Part shown: one piece after another, positions 26,701 through 36,419 of the stretch
How positions within the stretch are numbered: position 1 is the first letter of the stretch
How the letters are laid out: every line of letters begins with the position of its first letter
Assembly (NCBI GenBank): GCA_963978905.1
Contig: OZ022256.1
Location: 3,455,501-3,519,500, forward strand
DNA length: 64,000 nt
From: Trichostrongylus colubriformis
Lineage: Eukaryota; Nematoda; Chromadorea; Rhabditida; Trichostrongylidae
Direction: 5' to 3'
Made by a program: the position numbers and the translations under genes
Notes under the pieces: model-generated
The model's input: only the letters and a program-made list of their open reading frames with translations
Told to the model about the DNA's origin: nothing
The model's database searches: none

Positions 26701-29700
26701 GTACGCACATTACGGATCAATACACTCACTACTTGGATACCTTTTGTAATTGACAGGGATAAGATCTACACGGAGCTTTAGTAAGACAGATGATCACCTG
26801 GTCAAAGTTATCAGGTTCCCCCATAGCAATACAGGTATAGCAATTAAAACTAAAGTTATATACACCGAAACACTTAGAATAGCTAACACATGCACTTTGT
26901 TGAAAGCTTTCAGAGTGAGGATAAGAGAGGTTGTGGAATAGATGGACCGAGGATATAAAAAGGGATCTATTGTGGCTCATATAATATTATCGAATGCATT
27001 AATAGAAATAAATTTATTGGTTACAAGTATAAGATGGAGGATAATTATCAAAGAATTTCAGTGTTGGTTCATAGGTTAGCCTAGAATGGCTAGGTGAGAA
27101 GCACTTATATTTCAAGTAGACACTTCACTAAGGTTCTCTTTCCAACACTCAGTCGTTACTAGGCCCCAATCCACTGGTTATTTACGATATATTGAGTATT
27201 GAATGCACACAAAAAACACACTACCCTTCTTTCTTGATCGCAATACCTAGGTTCTCTATTCTCAGCCATGTTTTTATTTTTTTATATCTTTTCTGCCATA
27301 CAACATGTGATATTGAAGTACATTATAAATTGAAGCCATTATTCTTATCTTTTCTTCCTTCTATATTCAGCACCCCTCCATGCGTTGTCACTAATTGTTA
27401 GCCTACTAAGTCCCCCCTCAAGGGCTAACAACAACAATGGTACGTCGGAGGTAGAGGCGGGACGGGCCATATTTTCTTTTTTATTTTGAAATTTGTATTC
27501 ACCCTATTCAGCTTTTTCATTGCTTCATACTGTGGTTCTCGAAGGCCAACCTTGCGATAATTTGAATGACATCGTATAAAGCCCAAACCAGGCTCTAAGT
27601 TCCGTCGAGTATTAATCGCTGAAGTTCCATTTTCCGAATTTCTCACCGAACACTCCTCGATGTTCTCTCTCCTTCAGAAGAAACTACTGGACTAACAAGT
27701 GATGAGGTGATCTCTGAAAAGGTCATATTTTTGGGGAGGCGGCTCAAATGTAAACATGACAGCCCGCAGCGACAGCTTCAGACGCGCTGTCGGATAGTAG
27801 GTTGGTATAGAGAAGGGTCGTTCGAGGCCCTCTTTTTGGGAGCGGGGATCATATTTTCCGAAACCTCTCCTCGACGCCAGGCGTGACCGTGATCCACAGC
27901 CTTGTTTGAGCGTGGTTACATTTTTGTAAGTGTCCACGCTCACCCTGCCTGACAGCTACCCATTATTACATCAAGGCATCTCAGAGCGTGACTTTAAAAT
28001 TAATTGAACATGGTAAGTAGACCACGCCTCTCTGTCTCCCCTATGACCCTCTTTCGTAAGGTATCTTGTCTAAAAATTACCAATTTGATCGGCTTTTCCC
28101 TGGTTTCTCTTCACAGGCTACCCATCCAAAACCATGGTTGATTTATTGACCGCGATCGCCAAACCAGAACTCTCGCGAAACGTCCATTCAACAGATGAAA
28201 AAAAGTTGAAGTCAGGTGATGTATGAATGGGGCACGAGATGCCTGAGCCCTGTGTTAAGTCCTTCGCAGTGCTATGAATTTTTAGCACTTTCATGGATCG
28301 GAACAGCGTTTTTGAAGCTGCTCAAATCTTGTAGATGAACGATCTCGCCATGTGTTCAAAATTAGTGAGCGCTCAAATACTCCTATGCCGGTTACTAGAC
28401 AAAGCTAGGATTTTTGTCACATTTATCGCTTCTTTCAGCTCATCCACAGCGGTGAGCGTTTTTAGCTTACCAATAAACCGTTATTACCAAATCTAGAAAT
28501 CTTTTTCAGAGTCTTCTGGTAATGGTACAAAGAGGATCCCATGGAAGAATAAATTTATCACCGGTAAGAGAATATCATTGCTAGTTTGAGACAACCGCTT
28601 AACGACGGACGTGTACGCACTACGACAGGCGGCTTGTAATGCGATTGCAAACGAGGGCACCATACTGCTGGGCCGTCAAGCGAATACACGGTGATCGCTT
28701 GGGGCCCATATGTCGCCATATGTAGCTGTCGTGCAGTCACATTGGGACCCGAGCAACGACGTTTCTAGCTCGTGCACAACGCGTAGCATCTTTAACACCG
28801 CGCCTTGAGATCCTTCCGTAGGGGTAGAAACCAGGTCAGGTTAGAGTCGAGGAACCAAGAGCGATGAAAATGAGATGAATGAATTATGAAAGGTGATGAT
28901 TTGATGAAGATCTCTATGATGAAAAGGAGAACTTGTGCTAGTTCGAAATTTTCCAGAGGAAACCGTCGACACCTGCTATGATCGAGTAGGATTTGGGCCA
29001 ACTAAAAAAAATTTGAAAAGATCGTCTATCGATGATCAAGCTTAGCACTAGATAGGGATGCCATCATCATACATATATTGTAGCCGTTTTTGGAGAGATG
29101 GTCCCACTATAACGGCGGCTATCGGGGTTTGGAGGTCGTATTCTTCCAATACAGGCCTAATTTTTAAACCACTCAAGCGCATGATTTTTTTTTGGTAGTT
29201 GTATTTCGAACGTGCTATGAAAGTGTGACAGCGTTGTTTGAATTGCTTTATAAATAAAATCTGGGGCAAAATGAATCTATAGCAAAACTAATGAACGTAT
29301 GTAAAGAAGCTGATAGAACATTATTATTATGACAGCGTTGTTTGAATTGCTGAATTGAATCATTATTATTATGACAGCGTTGTTTGAATTGCTTTATAAG
29401 CATAAGCGAGAGACTCATCACATGTTTTTACTTTCTATCAGCTTCTTTACATACGTTCATTAGTTTTGCTATAGATTCATTTTGCCCCAGATTTTATTTA
29501 TTTATTTATTCTTTTGGTACATCATCAAGGACGTACTTATGTTCTTAGACCTTGGTATTCGCCCAAGTCCTACACTTGCATTCAGATGTGCTTGTTCCGC
29601 TGAACGAATACACACGATCTGTCGCTCAACGAATGGGACGAGTAATCTCGATCACTGGCGCGGCCTTCGACTTCGATTACGATGGCATTGCCGATGAGAA

Positions 29701-30981
29701 GCGAAGGTGACATGATGTTTGCTCGAGATAATCGACATAAATTTTCCAGGAAGTGAAGGAAGCATCGATGACAAAGTGATTAACATAGTAATTAACTGGT
29801 ACCTTAATCGTGTTACAGTCTTAGGTGGGATAAGCGAGTTCACGGCTCTGGATTGATTTATAGACCTGCACTAGCGTGATAGCTTGAAAAGTACGTGTGT
29901 GTAGATAAATAATGCAAATATGCTCTCGGGATCTCAGGGAAGTTGGCAGCATTGGGAAAAACGTCACCTTTGTTACTCGCTCTTATTTTATATGTACACC
30001 AGAGCTACGGTAGTACTAAACCGTGCCTGATTATATGTTAAGGTCGTGAGTGCTGAAATGCCGACCTGGATGTGAGCCAATCAATGCGGGTGGGAGGTCA
30101 ACTGGTCGAATTTCCGCTTGCGGCGTTGCACTCGCGGCGCTGTCAGTACGAGTCGTTTGGAATTCCGCTCAGGACGCCATGAGCTGGTACCGCGAGGGAC
30201 CTTTAGAGATTGCAAGTTGGAAGCTCCGGGAGTTTGCCTATCTTTAAAGGTCCCTCGCGGTACCAGCCCATTGCGTCTTGAGCGGAATTGCAAATGACTC
30301 GCACTCGCCGCGCCGCTCGCCGCGGGCGGTCGCGCGGAATTTCGACCACTTGGCCCCCACCCAATCAATGCGAGTGCACTATCACGGAACTCCTATGTCT
30401 TCTGCTACTTCTGTTTTATATTAATCCGCCATACCCAGTGCTTCGCCTACGTTTACTTCTTTGAGGACTTGAGGAGGAATATTTAAGCCATTCTTTAGAC
30501 CATTTTACTCTGTTTTCCTTGATGCTACCCAACTATTACTTCTGCTACTTTATCAGTTTGCACATTAATTAATTAGTCTCAACATTAACCTTTCCCTGAA
30601 CTTTTAAAGGAAGCGGTATCAAATTCCAATTTATTTAGCTCTTCACCTTCGCATCTTTATCGCATTTTGGTGGCATGCTCTGGGCAATGGTCTCAGGACA
30701 ACACATCGTGTTTACGGCCTTCAGACTTGATGGTCCTATCATTCATTTTCCCACATATGGATGGCGACATCAATTGCTTAGTGGGTCTTTTTTGATTCAT
30801 TATTTGTAAAGTTGTGTCCGAACGATGATATTGTTTGCAGACGAAAGAGGACCTTCTTCTCGAGTACACAGCTCGTCTTCTTGACGTAGAATTAATCTCT
30901 GGGCTGCGTCTCATCTTTCCCAACGTGTCACATGAGCAATATTTGCGATTGGAAACTCACATTAATACCAAGCTGTGGTAG
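8727..30981 (+). CDS. Ectonucleotide pyrophosphatase/phosphodiesterase (ENPP-like), 18 exons
   Basis: Proposed exons: 8727-8855, 9029-9159, 14573-14687, 16188-16272, 18460-18548, 18632-18707, 18762-18823, 19375-19470, 19526-19634, 19692-19796, 21270-21429, 21484-21638, 22017-22134, 23017-23080, 23134-23473, 29586-29706, 30610-30780, 30841-30981. The product is about 755 residues. ENPP enzymes hydrolyse nucleotide and phosphodiester bonds outside the cell with two zinc ions. Exon 1 codes a signal peptide (MELAMSLLSLIFALMVALNHA). The phosphodiesterase domain spans exons 3-13: VVISMDGFARDYL (first metal Asp), PSKTLPSHYTMVTGLYPESH (nucleophile Thr in KTLP), VDNTVYD (substrate Asn), QPDSAGHYYAD (Asp and His ligands), SDQGM (family motif DHG, His replaced by Gln) and GDHGYD. 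Exons 14-15 form a Cys-containing linker. Exons 16-18 give the nuclease-like tail with the Asp-rich loop FDFDYDGIAD and the C terminus ARLLDVELISGLRL. Phase holds through exon 16. The 16/17 junction is one base out as drawn. Exons 1-2 rest on splice phase and the signal peptide only. Introns 2 and 15 are about 5-6 kb and full of repeats. If the last exons are not used, a shorter form could stop at 22138. Confidence 0.85.
9865..10389. repeat. Inverted repeat pair in ENPP intron 2
   Basis: The arm at 9865-9923 (GGCTCGTCCGGGCTGGCACG) recurs in reverse complement at 10331-10389. The arms share GGCTCGTCCGGGCTGGCACGCG and AAGTGCGCGACG cores. About 400 bp separate the arms, so this is either one non-autonomous transposon with long inverted ends or two opposed MITEs. 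Confidence 0.55.
10770..10815. repeat. Truncated end of a class C MITE
   Basis: GAGCCGCATGCAAAGTTTCA resembles the end of the complete class C copies at 57237 and 61060 (GGGCCGCATGCAAAGTTTCA). Only one end is present. Confidence 0.4.
10889..11208. repeat. MITE, class B (about 330 bp), copy 1, diverged
   Basis: The left end AAGCCGCGCTCATACGCTGC pairs with the right end GCGAAGTATGAGCGCCGTCT. The inner arms (TTTATGACGCTCGACCG and CGGTCGAGCGTTATAAA) also pair. The centre carries CATGCTACAGTATGATGATC, shared in part with the class B copies at 36771 and 45136. Lies in ENPP intron 2. Confidence 0.65.
12880..13230 (-). mobile_element. RTE-type reverse transcriptase relic
   Basis: On the minus strand a frame reads IGIRRGVRQGDP followed by LAYASDLFL. 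These match the RGVRQGD and FADD regions of RTE-type LINE reverse transcriptases; the catalytic ADD is degraded to ASD. A following stretch (LRVNARKTEWM) fits the conserved post-catalytic block in another frame. Frameshifted and inactive. It sits antisense in ENPP intron 2. A more intact relative is at 59.6 kb. Confidence 0.6.
14377..14428. repeat. Tandem duplication of a 26-bp unit
   Basis: The unit beginning ATAGAATCGGGCACAGTG occurs twice without mismatch, at 14377-14402 and 14403-14428, in ENPP intron 2. Confidence 0.8.
15154..15962 (+). mobile_element. Mariner-like transposon, truncated (family 2)
   Basis: The left end TTAGGTTGTGCCAAAGTCTT matches the ends of the copies at 24155 and 61363. 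Transposase fragments include MPVVGIHQT, KRRKLATPSA and the C-terminal AKRKFVDYDFLAKAMADFF block. The sequence of the third catalytic Asp region is altered (NSLDTAPSACH instead of YSPDIAPSDYH). A right terminal repeat was not found, and the central third of the transposase is missing. Inactive. Lies in ENPP intron 3. Confidence 0.8.
17391..17680. repeat. Diverged tandem duplication
   Basis: GAAAAGCGAAACGGATTCTG near 17393 and GAAAAAGCGAAACGAAGCTC near 17538 start two similar units of about 145 bp. Both run through an ACACTTGC/CCCTTGC core to a TTATCA/TTAATCATTATCA region. In ENPP intron 4. Confidence 0.4.
23690..24050. repeat. Diverged satellite-like array, left part
   Basis: The core GGGGTGCCCCACGCGGCCGG recurs in altered form near 23740, 23878 and 24008, each followed by AATAAGACTCCCA-like sequence. 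This gives about three GC-rich units with a period of 129-137 bp. The unit tail (CCGGAAAAATAGGGAAAAAT near 24073) resembles the repeats right of the mariner at 24155-25046, so the array was probably split by that insertion. Confidence 0.5.
24155..25046 (+). mobile_element. Mariner-like transposon with internal deletion (family 2)
   Basis: Both terminal inverted repeats are intact (TTAGGTTGTTCCAAAAGTCT and its complement) with TA on each side. The 892-bp length compares with 1251 bp for the copy at 61363. The deletion removes the middle of the transposase, including the first catalytic Asp region. The C-terminal part is readable: KLQELGWDILPHPPYTPDI and FLAKRKFLDYDLLAKAIADF. It could be moved in trans but cannot encode an enzyme. 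Lies in ENPP intron 15 within a satellite-like array. Confidence 0.9.
25080..25400. repeat. Diverged satellite-like array, right part
   Basis: Two units of about 129 bp share AATAAGACTCCATTTTACAG / AACAAGACCCCATTCACCGG, GAAATAGCCTCAGAGA and GGAATAATACCA blocks, starting near 25150 and 25280. They resemble the sequence just left of the mariner at 24155. Confidence 0.5.
26490..27110 (+). mobile_element. Reverse transcriptase relic resembling Penelope-like elements
   Basis: Frames interrupted by stops include YKYMDD (catalytic box), LVIHNTSESAIESRLN, and a 3' part with FSKTDDHLVKVIRFPHSN and ETLRIANTCT. This order resembles Penelope-like reverse transcriptases, which have a DD box, then a conserved THTD/SNHP-like motif, then a cysteine block. 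That comparison is from memory of the family and was not searched. A second relic with the same YSEILRTARTCT-like block is at 37319. Lies in ENPP intron 15. Confidence 0.42.
29226..29500. repeat. Perfect 66-bp inverted repeat with internal triplication
   Basis: 29251-29316 and 29435-29500 are exact reverse complements, 66 of 66. Three direct copies of GACAGCGTTGTTTGAATTGC lie at about 29228, 29331 and 29373, in and beside the arms. The right arm lies at the start of the segment duplicated at 33.7 kb, but the corresponding sequence there is diverged. The perfect arms therefore arose after that duplication. Confidence 0.85.
30089..30361. repeat. Palindromic element (class E), copy 1, in ENPP intron 16
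   Basis: The ends GTGGGAGGTCAACTGGTCGAA-like and its complement enclose two long inner arms sharing CTGGTACCGCGAGGGACCTT. The element is bounded by CAATCAATGCG on both sides. The paralogous position in the downstream duplicate (near 34610, CAATTGATGCA) lacks the insertion. Confidence 0.75.
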
Positions 30982-33715
30982 AAAAAATACTTATGTCATT
31001 CATCGGGTTGTCTTTTTGGGTATTATTGTTTCGGGTATGCCTTCCTATTTCTTAGCCATTTCTTCAAACTGATGAAGAACTTGAGAAGTTGAGCACACCT
31101 TATTATTCGATATTACTTCCTGGTTCGCGTCATTGAAATTTCTCGGATTCTGATGAGAAATTCCCTCATCCCAGCATCAGCATGGTTACTGACGCGGGAC
31201 CTTATGCTTAGCTTTGTGGTGTTGATGAAATTTACCACGTTTATCTCGTGTATTATCCGCTACACACTTGTGGTGATGATCGAACTCATCAAGGTATTTC
31301 CTTTTGTTCCTCACTAAATAGATTTACAAATCCCTTGCTTCTATTCCTATTTAGTGCATATCTTCATTTGCTATTGCCAGGTTGTAGATTCAGCGACTTT
31401 CCAAATTTGTATGAATTCGTCATTGTTTCGGTGGTGAAAAAAATATAGTTTGGGGAAATGTTTTGTCACAACAGTTTTAATAAATCTTTTTTGCAAAATC
31501 CATTCAGAAAAGTGTCGAAACATCCAACAGCTCCTACAAACCGTGTCATGCGTCTCTAAGGACGATTAGAGATAGTGGAAAAGGTGTGGCACACTTGGGA
31601 TTGAGCAGGCGTTTTTATATAGAAATAACCATTGAGACGTGATTTTTTCAATTTTAAGGGAGTTACTGAGTATTTCGAGCTCGTCTCGGTTAAGCACCTC
31701 TGGGTTTTTGAACATGAACAGCCTCAATAGTTCAGATCATTGTCAGAGTAACCTCAGCAAGCGTCGACCTCTATACATATTATTCATGTGCTTTACTTTC
31801 CGGACACTCAGATTTTCCAACTTTCATCTTTACTCTGAGAACCTAGTGCTGATCGTCATTATGACATTATGGACTTGGTTGATCCTCCTTAAATAAAGGG
31901 TTATGCTCATTTTCATTCATTCAGACGAATTATGTTTTGTCGAGCGCGGACATGCTCTCCGGCTCAAGAATACGAGGCGCCAACCCTCTATAGAATTGCG
32001 TTACGAGGGATTGACTTACAAATTTTCGGCTTCACATATGAACGTCACCAGGGAAAATAGAGCTGTGTACGTCATTAGCAGATGGAACTTTACTGCTGGC
32101 GTTATTCCTCACAAATCTTGAAACCGAGGTGTATTCCAAAGCTACCGATGAGATGTTCTAAAATACGCATCGGCGAACACAGTCTAAATCTTACAGTAGA
32201 GTTCTTTTCTCGGACTCCTCAAAGATAATGCAAGGTATTTATTTCACTTTCGCCCCGAATGTCAATTTCGTCATCGGCACCGCCCTCCGTCTTAACATCG
32301 AATTTTCATGTACTTTGTTTGACTTTTTGATGCTTTATGGGGCTCCCTTAAAACATTCATCGCTTTTTATGGTCTCCCAGAGCGATCCCATCTACGTCCT
32401 CAACTTCTATAGTATATAGCAGTGTGCACTCTTCAGTGTCCAAACAAGCTGCTCCTATACTCTGGCTCGTAGAGCCTCATGTTAAATAATGTTACTAAAT
32501 TTACGTCATTGTTATGCCTTGCTACGAATAACAATTGCTTTGTCAAAGTTTAATCGAGAAAAAGAGAGGAAGCAGCGCGAAATGATGAGATGGGTAATGC
32601 AGAGATAGGGAATGGCGAAGGGTCACAAGAACACGCATTCCTTCATTCGAGCACAGGGCCAGTACAAGGTCAGAAAGTGTGACAAAAAGCCAGATAGAAT
32701 TACATAAGCTTTTTCTGGTCTTCCTGAAAGTAAAGACAAGTAAGTAAAAATAGAGCGGTGACTATGCGCAGTGGGCTAGAAACAGGGTCAAGCCTCCGTT
32801 GAGGAATCCTCAACGGGGGAGGTCGTGTTTGGTCCACTAGGAGGGGGTCGTAATTGTTGAGGTATTGATAAACAGAATTTCTCGGGCTATTGATAAACAG
32901 AGTATGAAGTGTAAGGGACTCAATCATCATGGAAACCTCATGCATGGCGCGATCCGCAACGAAAACGGTCAACGTCAATAGCCCTTTTCATGGTCCGCTG
33001 ATACGGAAACCACGTACAGAGACACCTCCAGAATTCATCGATTAACCGTGGGAAGCGATATCTATCAACGGGTACAACCGTGGATAGACACTCCAAGAAC
33101 AATGGGATGAAAACGAAAAATTAGCTGATATGGTTTTATTTCATATCATACTACGATTGCAAGTATGTAATCTGATGTTAGCGGCCACTATGCGGACCGG
33201 AAAATTGTTTGTTTTCATCGAGAATTTGGATAAATTCTTCAGGCATGGCGCATTCCACAGAGAAGCTGACCGACGCTTCTCGCCCTCCCACTAGGCCTTC
33301 GAGAGAGCGAATGGTACATACTAAAAAAAATTCAGTAACAATGAATCGATTTTATGGAAGAATCGTGGGAAGATCTCGCAAATTCGACAAAAAAATTTTC
33401 CCAACTGCCTTTCTCAAATGTTTCTTCTTTCGCTTTGAAGATATGGCATAGTTCAGGTAGTCATTCGAAAGCAGCAACCTCGCAAACTCCGGGCACCTGA
33501 GAACGCACTTATATGGTTAAGTTGAAGGAAGTTATGACCATCTGGAGCGAATTACTTCGGAATTTTTCAAAATTTTCCACAACTGGAAAGCCATATCGAG
33601 AACTACGCAACCATTAGGGGAAGCAAGCGGCCAATAGATAGGTCTTAGGGAGTTATTAGGAAAACAGTTCACAGCTGTAGGTAAGGTTTGAAGTATTCGA
33701 AGGTGTTCAACATAT
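30982..33715. other. ENPP 3' flank and intergenic DNA
   Basis: 30982 to about 31765 is the rest of the segment also found at 35.5-36.5 kb, with an AATAAA-like signal near 31480. From 31766 to 33715 I see no supported gene. There is a short perfect hairpin (CCGTTGAGGAATCCTCAACGG) near 32794. Confidence 0.4.
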
Positions 33716-34173
33716 ATTGTTACTTTCTACCAGCTCCTTTACATAAGTTCGAACACCTCTGTTCTAAATTATTTTGTTCGAAAAATGTTATTTATTCATT
33801 TATTTCAGTACATCACCTAGAACGTCATTTGAGTTATGTATCCTAGTACACACCCATTTTCTACACTTGTATCCAGATGTGCTTAATCCGCTGAACGAAT
33901 ACACCCGATCTCTCGCTCAACGAATGGGACGAGTAATCTCGATCACTGGCACGGCCTTCGACTATGATTATGATGGCATTGCCGATGAGAAGCGAAGATT
34001 ATATAATGTTTACTCGAAATAATCGACATGAATATCCAGGAAATGGAAGAAAAATCAATGACAAGGTTTTTACCAGAGTAAATAGCTCGTACCCTAACCG
34101 TAGCGCAGTATTGGGTGAGACGTATAGGGACAACACGAGCACGATAGCCTCATAAGTACATGTGTGTATGTGG

Positions 34174-34427
34174 GGTGAGTGCCGATTGGTCGAATTTTCG
34201 CTCCGCGGCGTCGCACTCCCGCCTCCAGTACGAGTCGTTTAGATTTCCGCTCAGGGCGCAATGGGCCGATACCGTGAAGGATTGCAGAGATTGCAGTTTG
34301 GAAGCTTCGGAAGTTTGCCTATGTTGTTGTTGTTGCTGTTTCGGCATATAAAGCTGCAAACGACTCACACGCGCAGCGTCGCTCGCCACAGGCAGCAGCG
34401 CGAAAATTCGAACAATTAGCACTCACC
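34174..34427. repeat. Palindromic element (class E), copy 2
   Basis: The ends GGTGAGTGCCGATTGGTCGA and TCGAACAATTAGCACTCACC are near reverse complements. The inner sequence shares CAGTACGAGTCGTTT and GAAGTTTGCCTAT-like blocks with the copy at 30089. It lies at a different position in the duplicated segment, so it inserted independently. Confidence 0.7.
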
Positions 34428-35385
34428 GGTGTAGATTTATGATGCCAAGGATACTCACGGAACTGCAAGGGATTGGGCATCATTGAGTAAAGCATCACCT
34501 CTGTAACACGCGCTTAAGTTCATACGTACACCGAACCTACGGTAGTGCTCAATCGCTGTCTGATTATGTAAAGATCAAGAGAGTTGAAATGCGGGCCTGG
34601 ATGTAAGTCAATTGATGCAAATACACCATCACATGATTCCCATGTCTTTTGCTACTTCTTAAATGAATCAGTCCGCCGTATCCGGTGCTTCGCGCGCGTT
34701 TAGTTCCTTGAGGAGGAATACTTGAGATTACTTGAATGATAGAGCTACTGCGCAAACTCCCTTCAAAAACAGGAACCGTGACAATTCAGGTGTACAGTAG
34801 AGCGAGGATGGTAATTATGAAGACCAGTTATGCTGCCCTCACTGCCAGAAAGAGCATCTCCGAGTGGTGATCACTGATGCGACGCGTCCCAACAGGATTC
34901 CACGCAGAAATCAACAACGGAGTAGGGTTGCATGACTCAAGTCCTAACCATTTTACTCTGTGATCTTTGATGCAGCTCAACTACCACTCCTGCTACATTA
35001 CCATTTTGTGCATAATTAATTAGTCTCAACATTTGTCTTTTATCTGACTACACTTTTGAAAATTTCAGAGAACTGGAATCAAATCCCAATCCGTACAGCT
35101 CGTCACCTTCACATCTCTATCGCATTTTGGTGGCATGCTCTGGACCATGGTCTCAGGACAACACATCCTGTTTACTGCCTTCAGACTTGATGGTCCTGTC
35201 ATTTATTTTTCCACATATGGATGGCAACATCAATTGCTTGGAGGGTCTTTCTTGATTCATTATTTGTAAAGTTCTGACGTTCGAACGAAGATATCAATCA
35301 CAGACGAAAAAGGACCTTTTCCTCGAGTACATAGCTCGTTTGCTTGACGTAGAGTTGATCACTGGGCTGCGTCTCATCTTTCATA

Positions 35386-35478
35386 AGGCCGCTTCCATAC
35401 TTTGCGCACCGACGCCGTCACGCGCGTGACGCAGGCACGCGCGTGACGGCGTCGGTGCGCAAAGTATGGAAGCGGCCT
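35386..35478. repeat. 93-bp perfect palindrome (MITE class D) inside the pseudogene's last exon
   Basis: Arms 35386-35428 and 35436-35478 are exact reverse complements (43 bp each) with a 7-base loop. The end AGGCCGCTTCCATACTTTGC is shared with the class A and B MITEs. It is flanked by TAA-like sequence on both sides. The uninterrupted paralogue reads TTTCCCAACGTG near 30930, which marks the target. Confidence 0.9.
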
Positions 35479-36081
35479 AACGTGTCGCATGAACAGCATT
35501 TGCAATTGGAAACTCACACCAATACTAAGCTGTGGTAGAAAAAATACTTATGTTACTCATCGGGTTGTCTTTTTGGGTATTATTGTTTCGGGTATGCCTT
35601 CCTCTTCCTTACACATTTCTTTGAATTTTTAGATTAGTTTTTGTGATCGAAATTAGCAATGTGTTTTCTTAAATTCGTCTCTATAGAAAGGTTTGAATTC
35701 CTTTCTTCTTTTCCTATTCAATACACATCTGTTTCGTGTGCTATTGCCACGATCGGTTGTAATGTCATCGACTTTCCAAGTTTGCACGAATTCGTTATTG
35801 CTTCGATGATGACAAAAAATATAATCTGGGTAAATGTTGGATTGTCAAGGCAGTACTGATTAATCTTTTCTGCAAAATCCATCCAAAAGTTCTACAAACC
35901 GTGTGGTGCGTCTCTAAGGACGATGAGGCAGACAAAAAATGTGACAAAAAAGTGAGGCGTTCTTCTTGTAGAAGGAATCATCAAAACGTGACTTTTTTAC
36001 CCTTTAGGAGCTTACTGAGCATTCTTGAGCTCGCCTTTATCAAGCACCGCTAGGCTTCTAAACATGAACAGCCTCTAAATT

Positions 36082-36417
36082 ATGGGCAAAAGCTTCGGTG
36101 GCGGACGGGACTCGAACCCGCACTTTATCCTTTCCGGGGATATGTGCTAATCCATTACACTACCGACACCACCTTCACCCTAACTCAGCTTTCTGAATGG
36201 TATATTTACCATAGCTTATCAGCACTCACACGTATAACGTGTTGAGCCGGTTGGCCAATATCGGCATCGAACCGTGAAGCTGAAAGCTTTAGTAATGATT
36301 TTGATACTTTTAATTTTTGATAACTGCTGTTTATCGCCGCAGCTCGCGATGCGATAACTTTCGCATCGCGAGCTGCGGCGATAAACAGCAGTTATCAAAA
36401 ATTAAAAGTATCAAAAT
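36082..36417. repeat. 336-bp insertion flanked by a 13-bp direct duplication
   Basis: CAGCCTCTAAATT occurs at 36069-36081 and again at 36418-36430. Removing one copy plus the insert restores alignment with the paralogous sequence near 31725 (GAACAGCCTCAATAGTTCAG). The insert holds a tRNA-like block on the minus strand near its left end and a perfect palindrome at its right end. Confidence 0.75.
36097..36173 (-). tRNA. tRNA-like sequence (pseudo-tRNA or tRNA-derived repeat)
   Basis: On the minus strand there is an intact A box (TAGTGTAATGG), an intact B box (GGTTCGAGTCC), a T arm GCGGG/CCCGT, an anticodon stem TATCC/GGATA and a 7-base acceptor pairing GGTGGTG/CGCCACC. The loop CCGGAAA would give anticodon GGA but lacks T33 and the long variable arm expected of tRNA-Ser. 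The spacing between the acceptor and D stems is four bases too long. The identity is therefore doubtful; it is probably a pseudogene or part of the surrounding repeat, though it has a usable pol III promoter. Confidence 0.45.
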
Positions 36418-36419
36418 CA
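36296..36419. repeat. Perfect palindrome, 59-bp arms and 6-base loop
   Basis: 36296-36354 and 36361-36419 are exact reverse complements with loop TAACTT. The arm begins TGATTTTGATACTTTTAATT and ends in a GC-rich GCAGCTCGCGATGCGA. Perfect identity implies recent origin or gene conversion. Confidence 0.93.

Noticed and set aside
33964..34155. Open frame running past the ENPP duplicate exon (DKVFTRVNSSYP)
   Set aside because: It is out of frame with the exon and the paralogous stretch is not conserved as protein; the donor position indicates intron.
36097..36173. Functional tRNA-Ser(GGA)
   Set aside because: The long variable arm and T33 are missing and the D-arm spacing is abnormal, so an amino-acid identity is not claimed.
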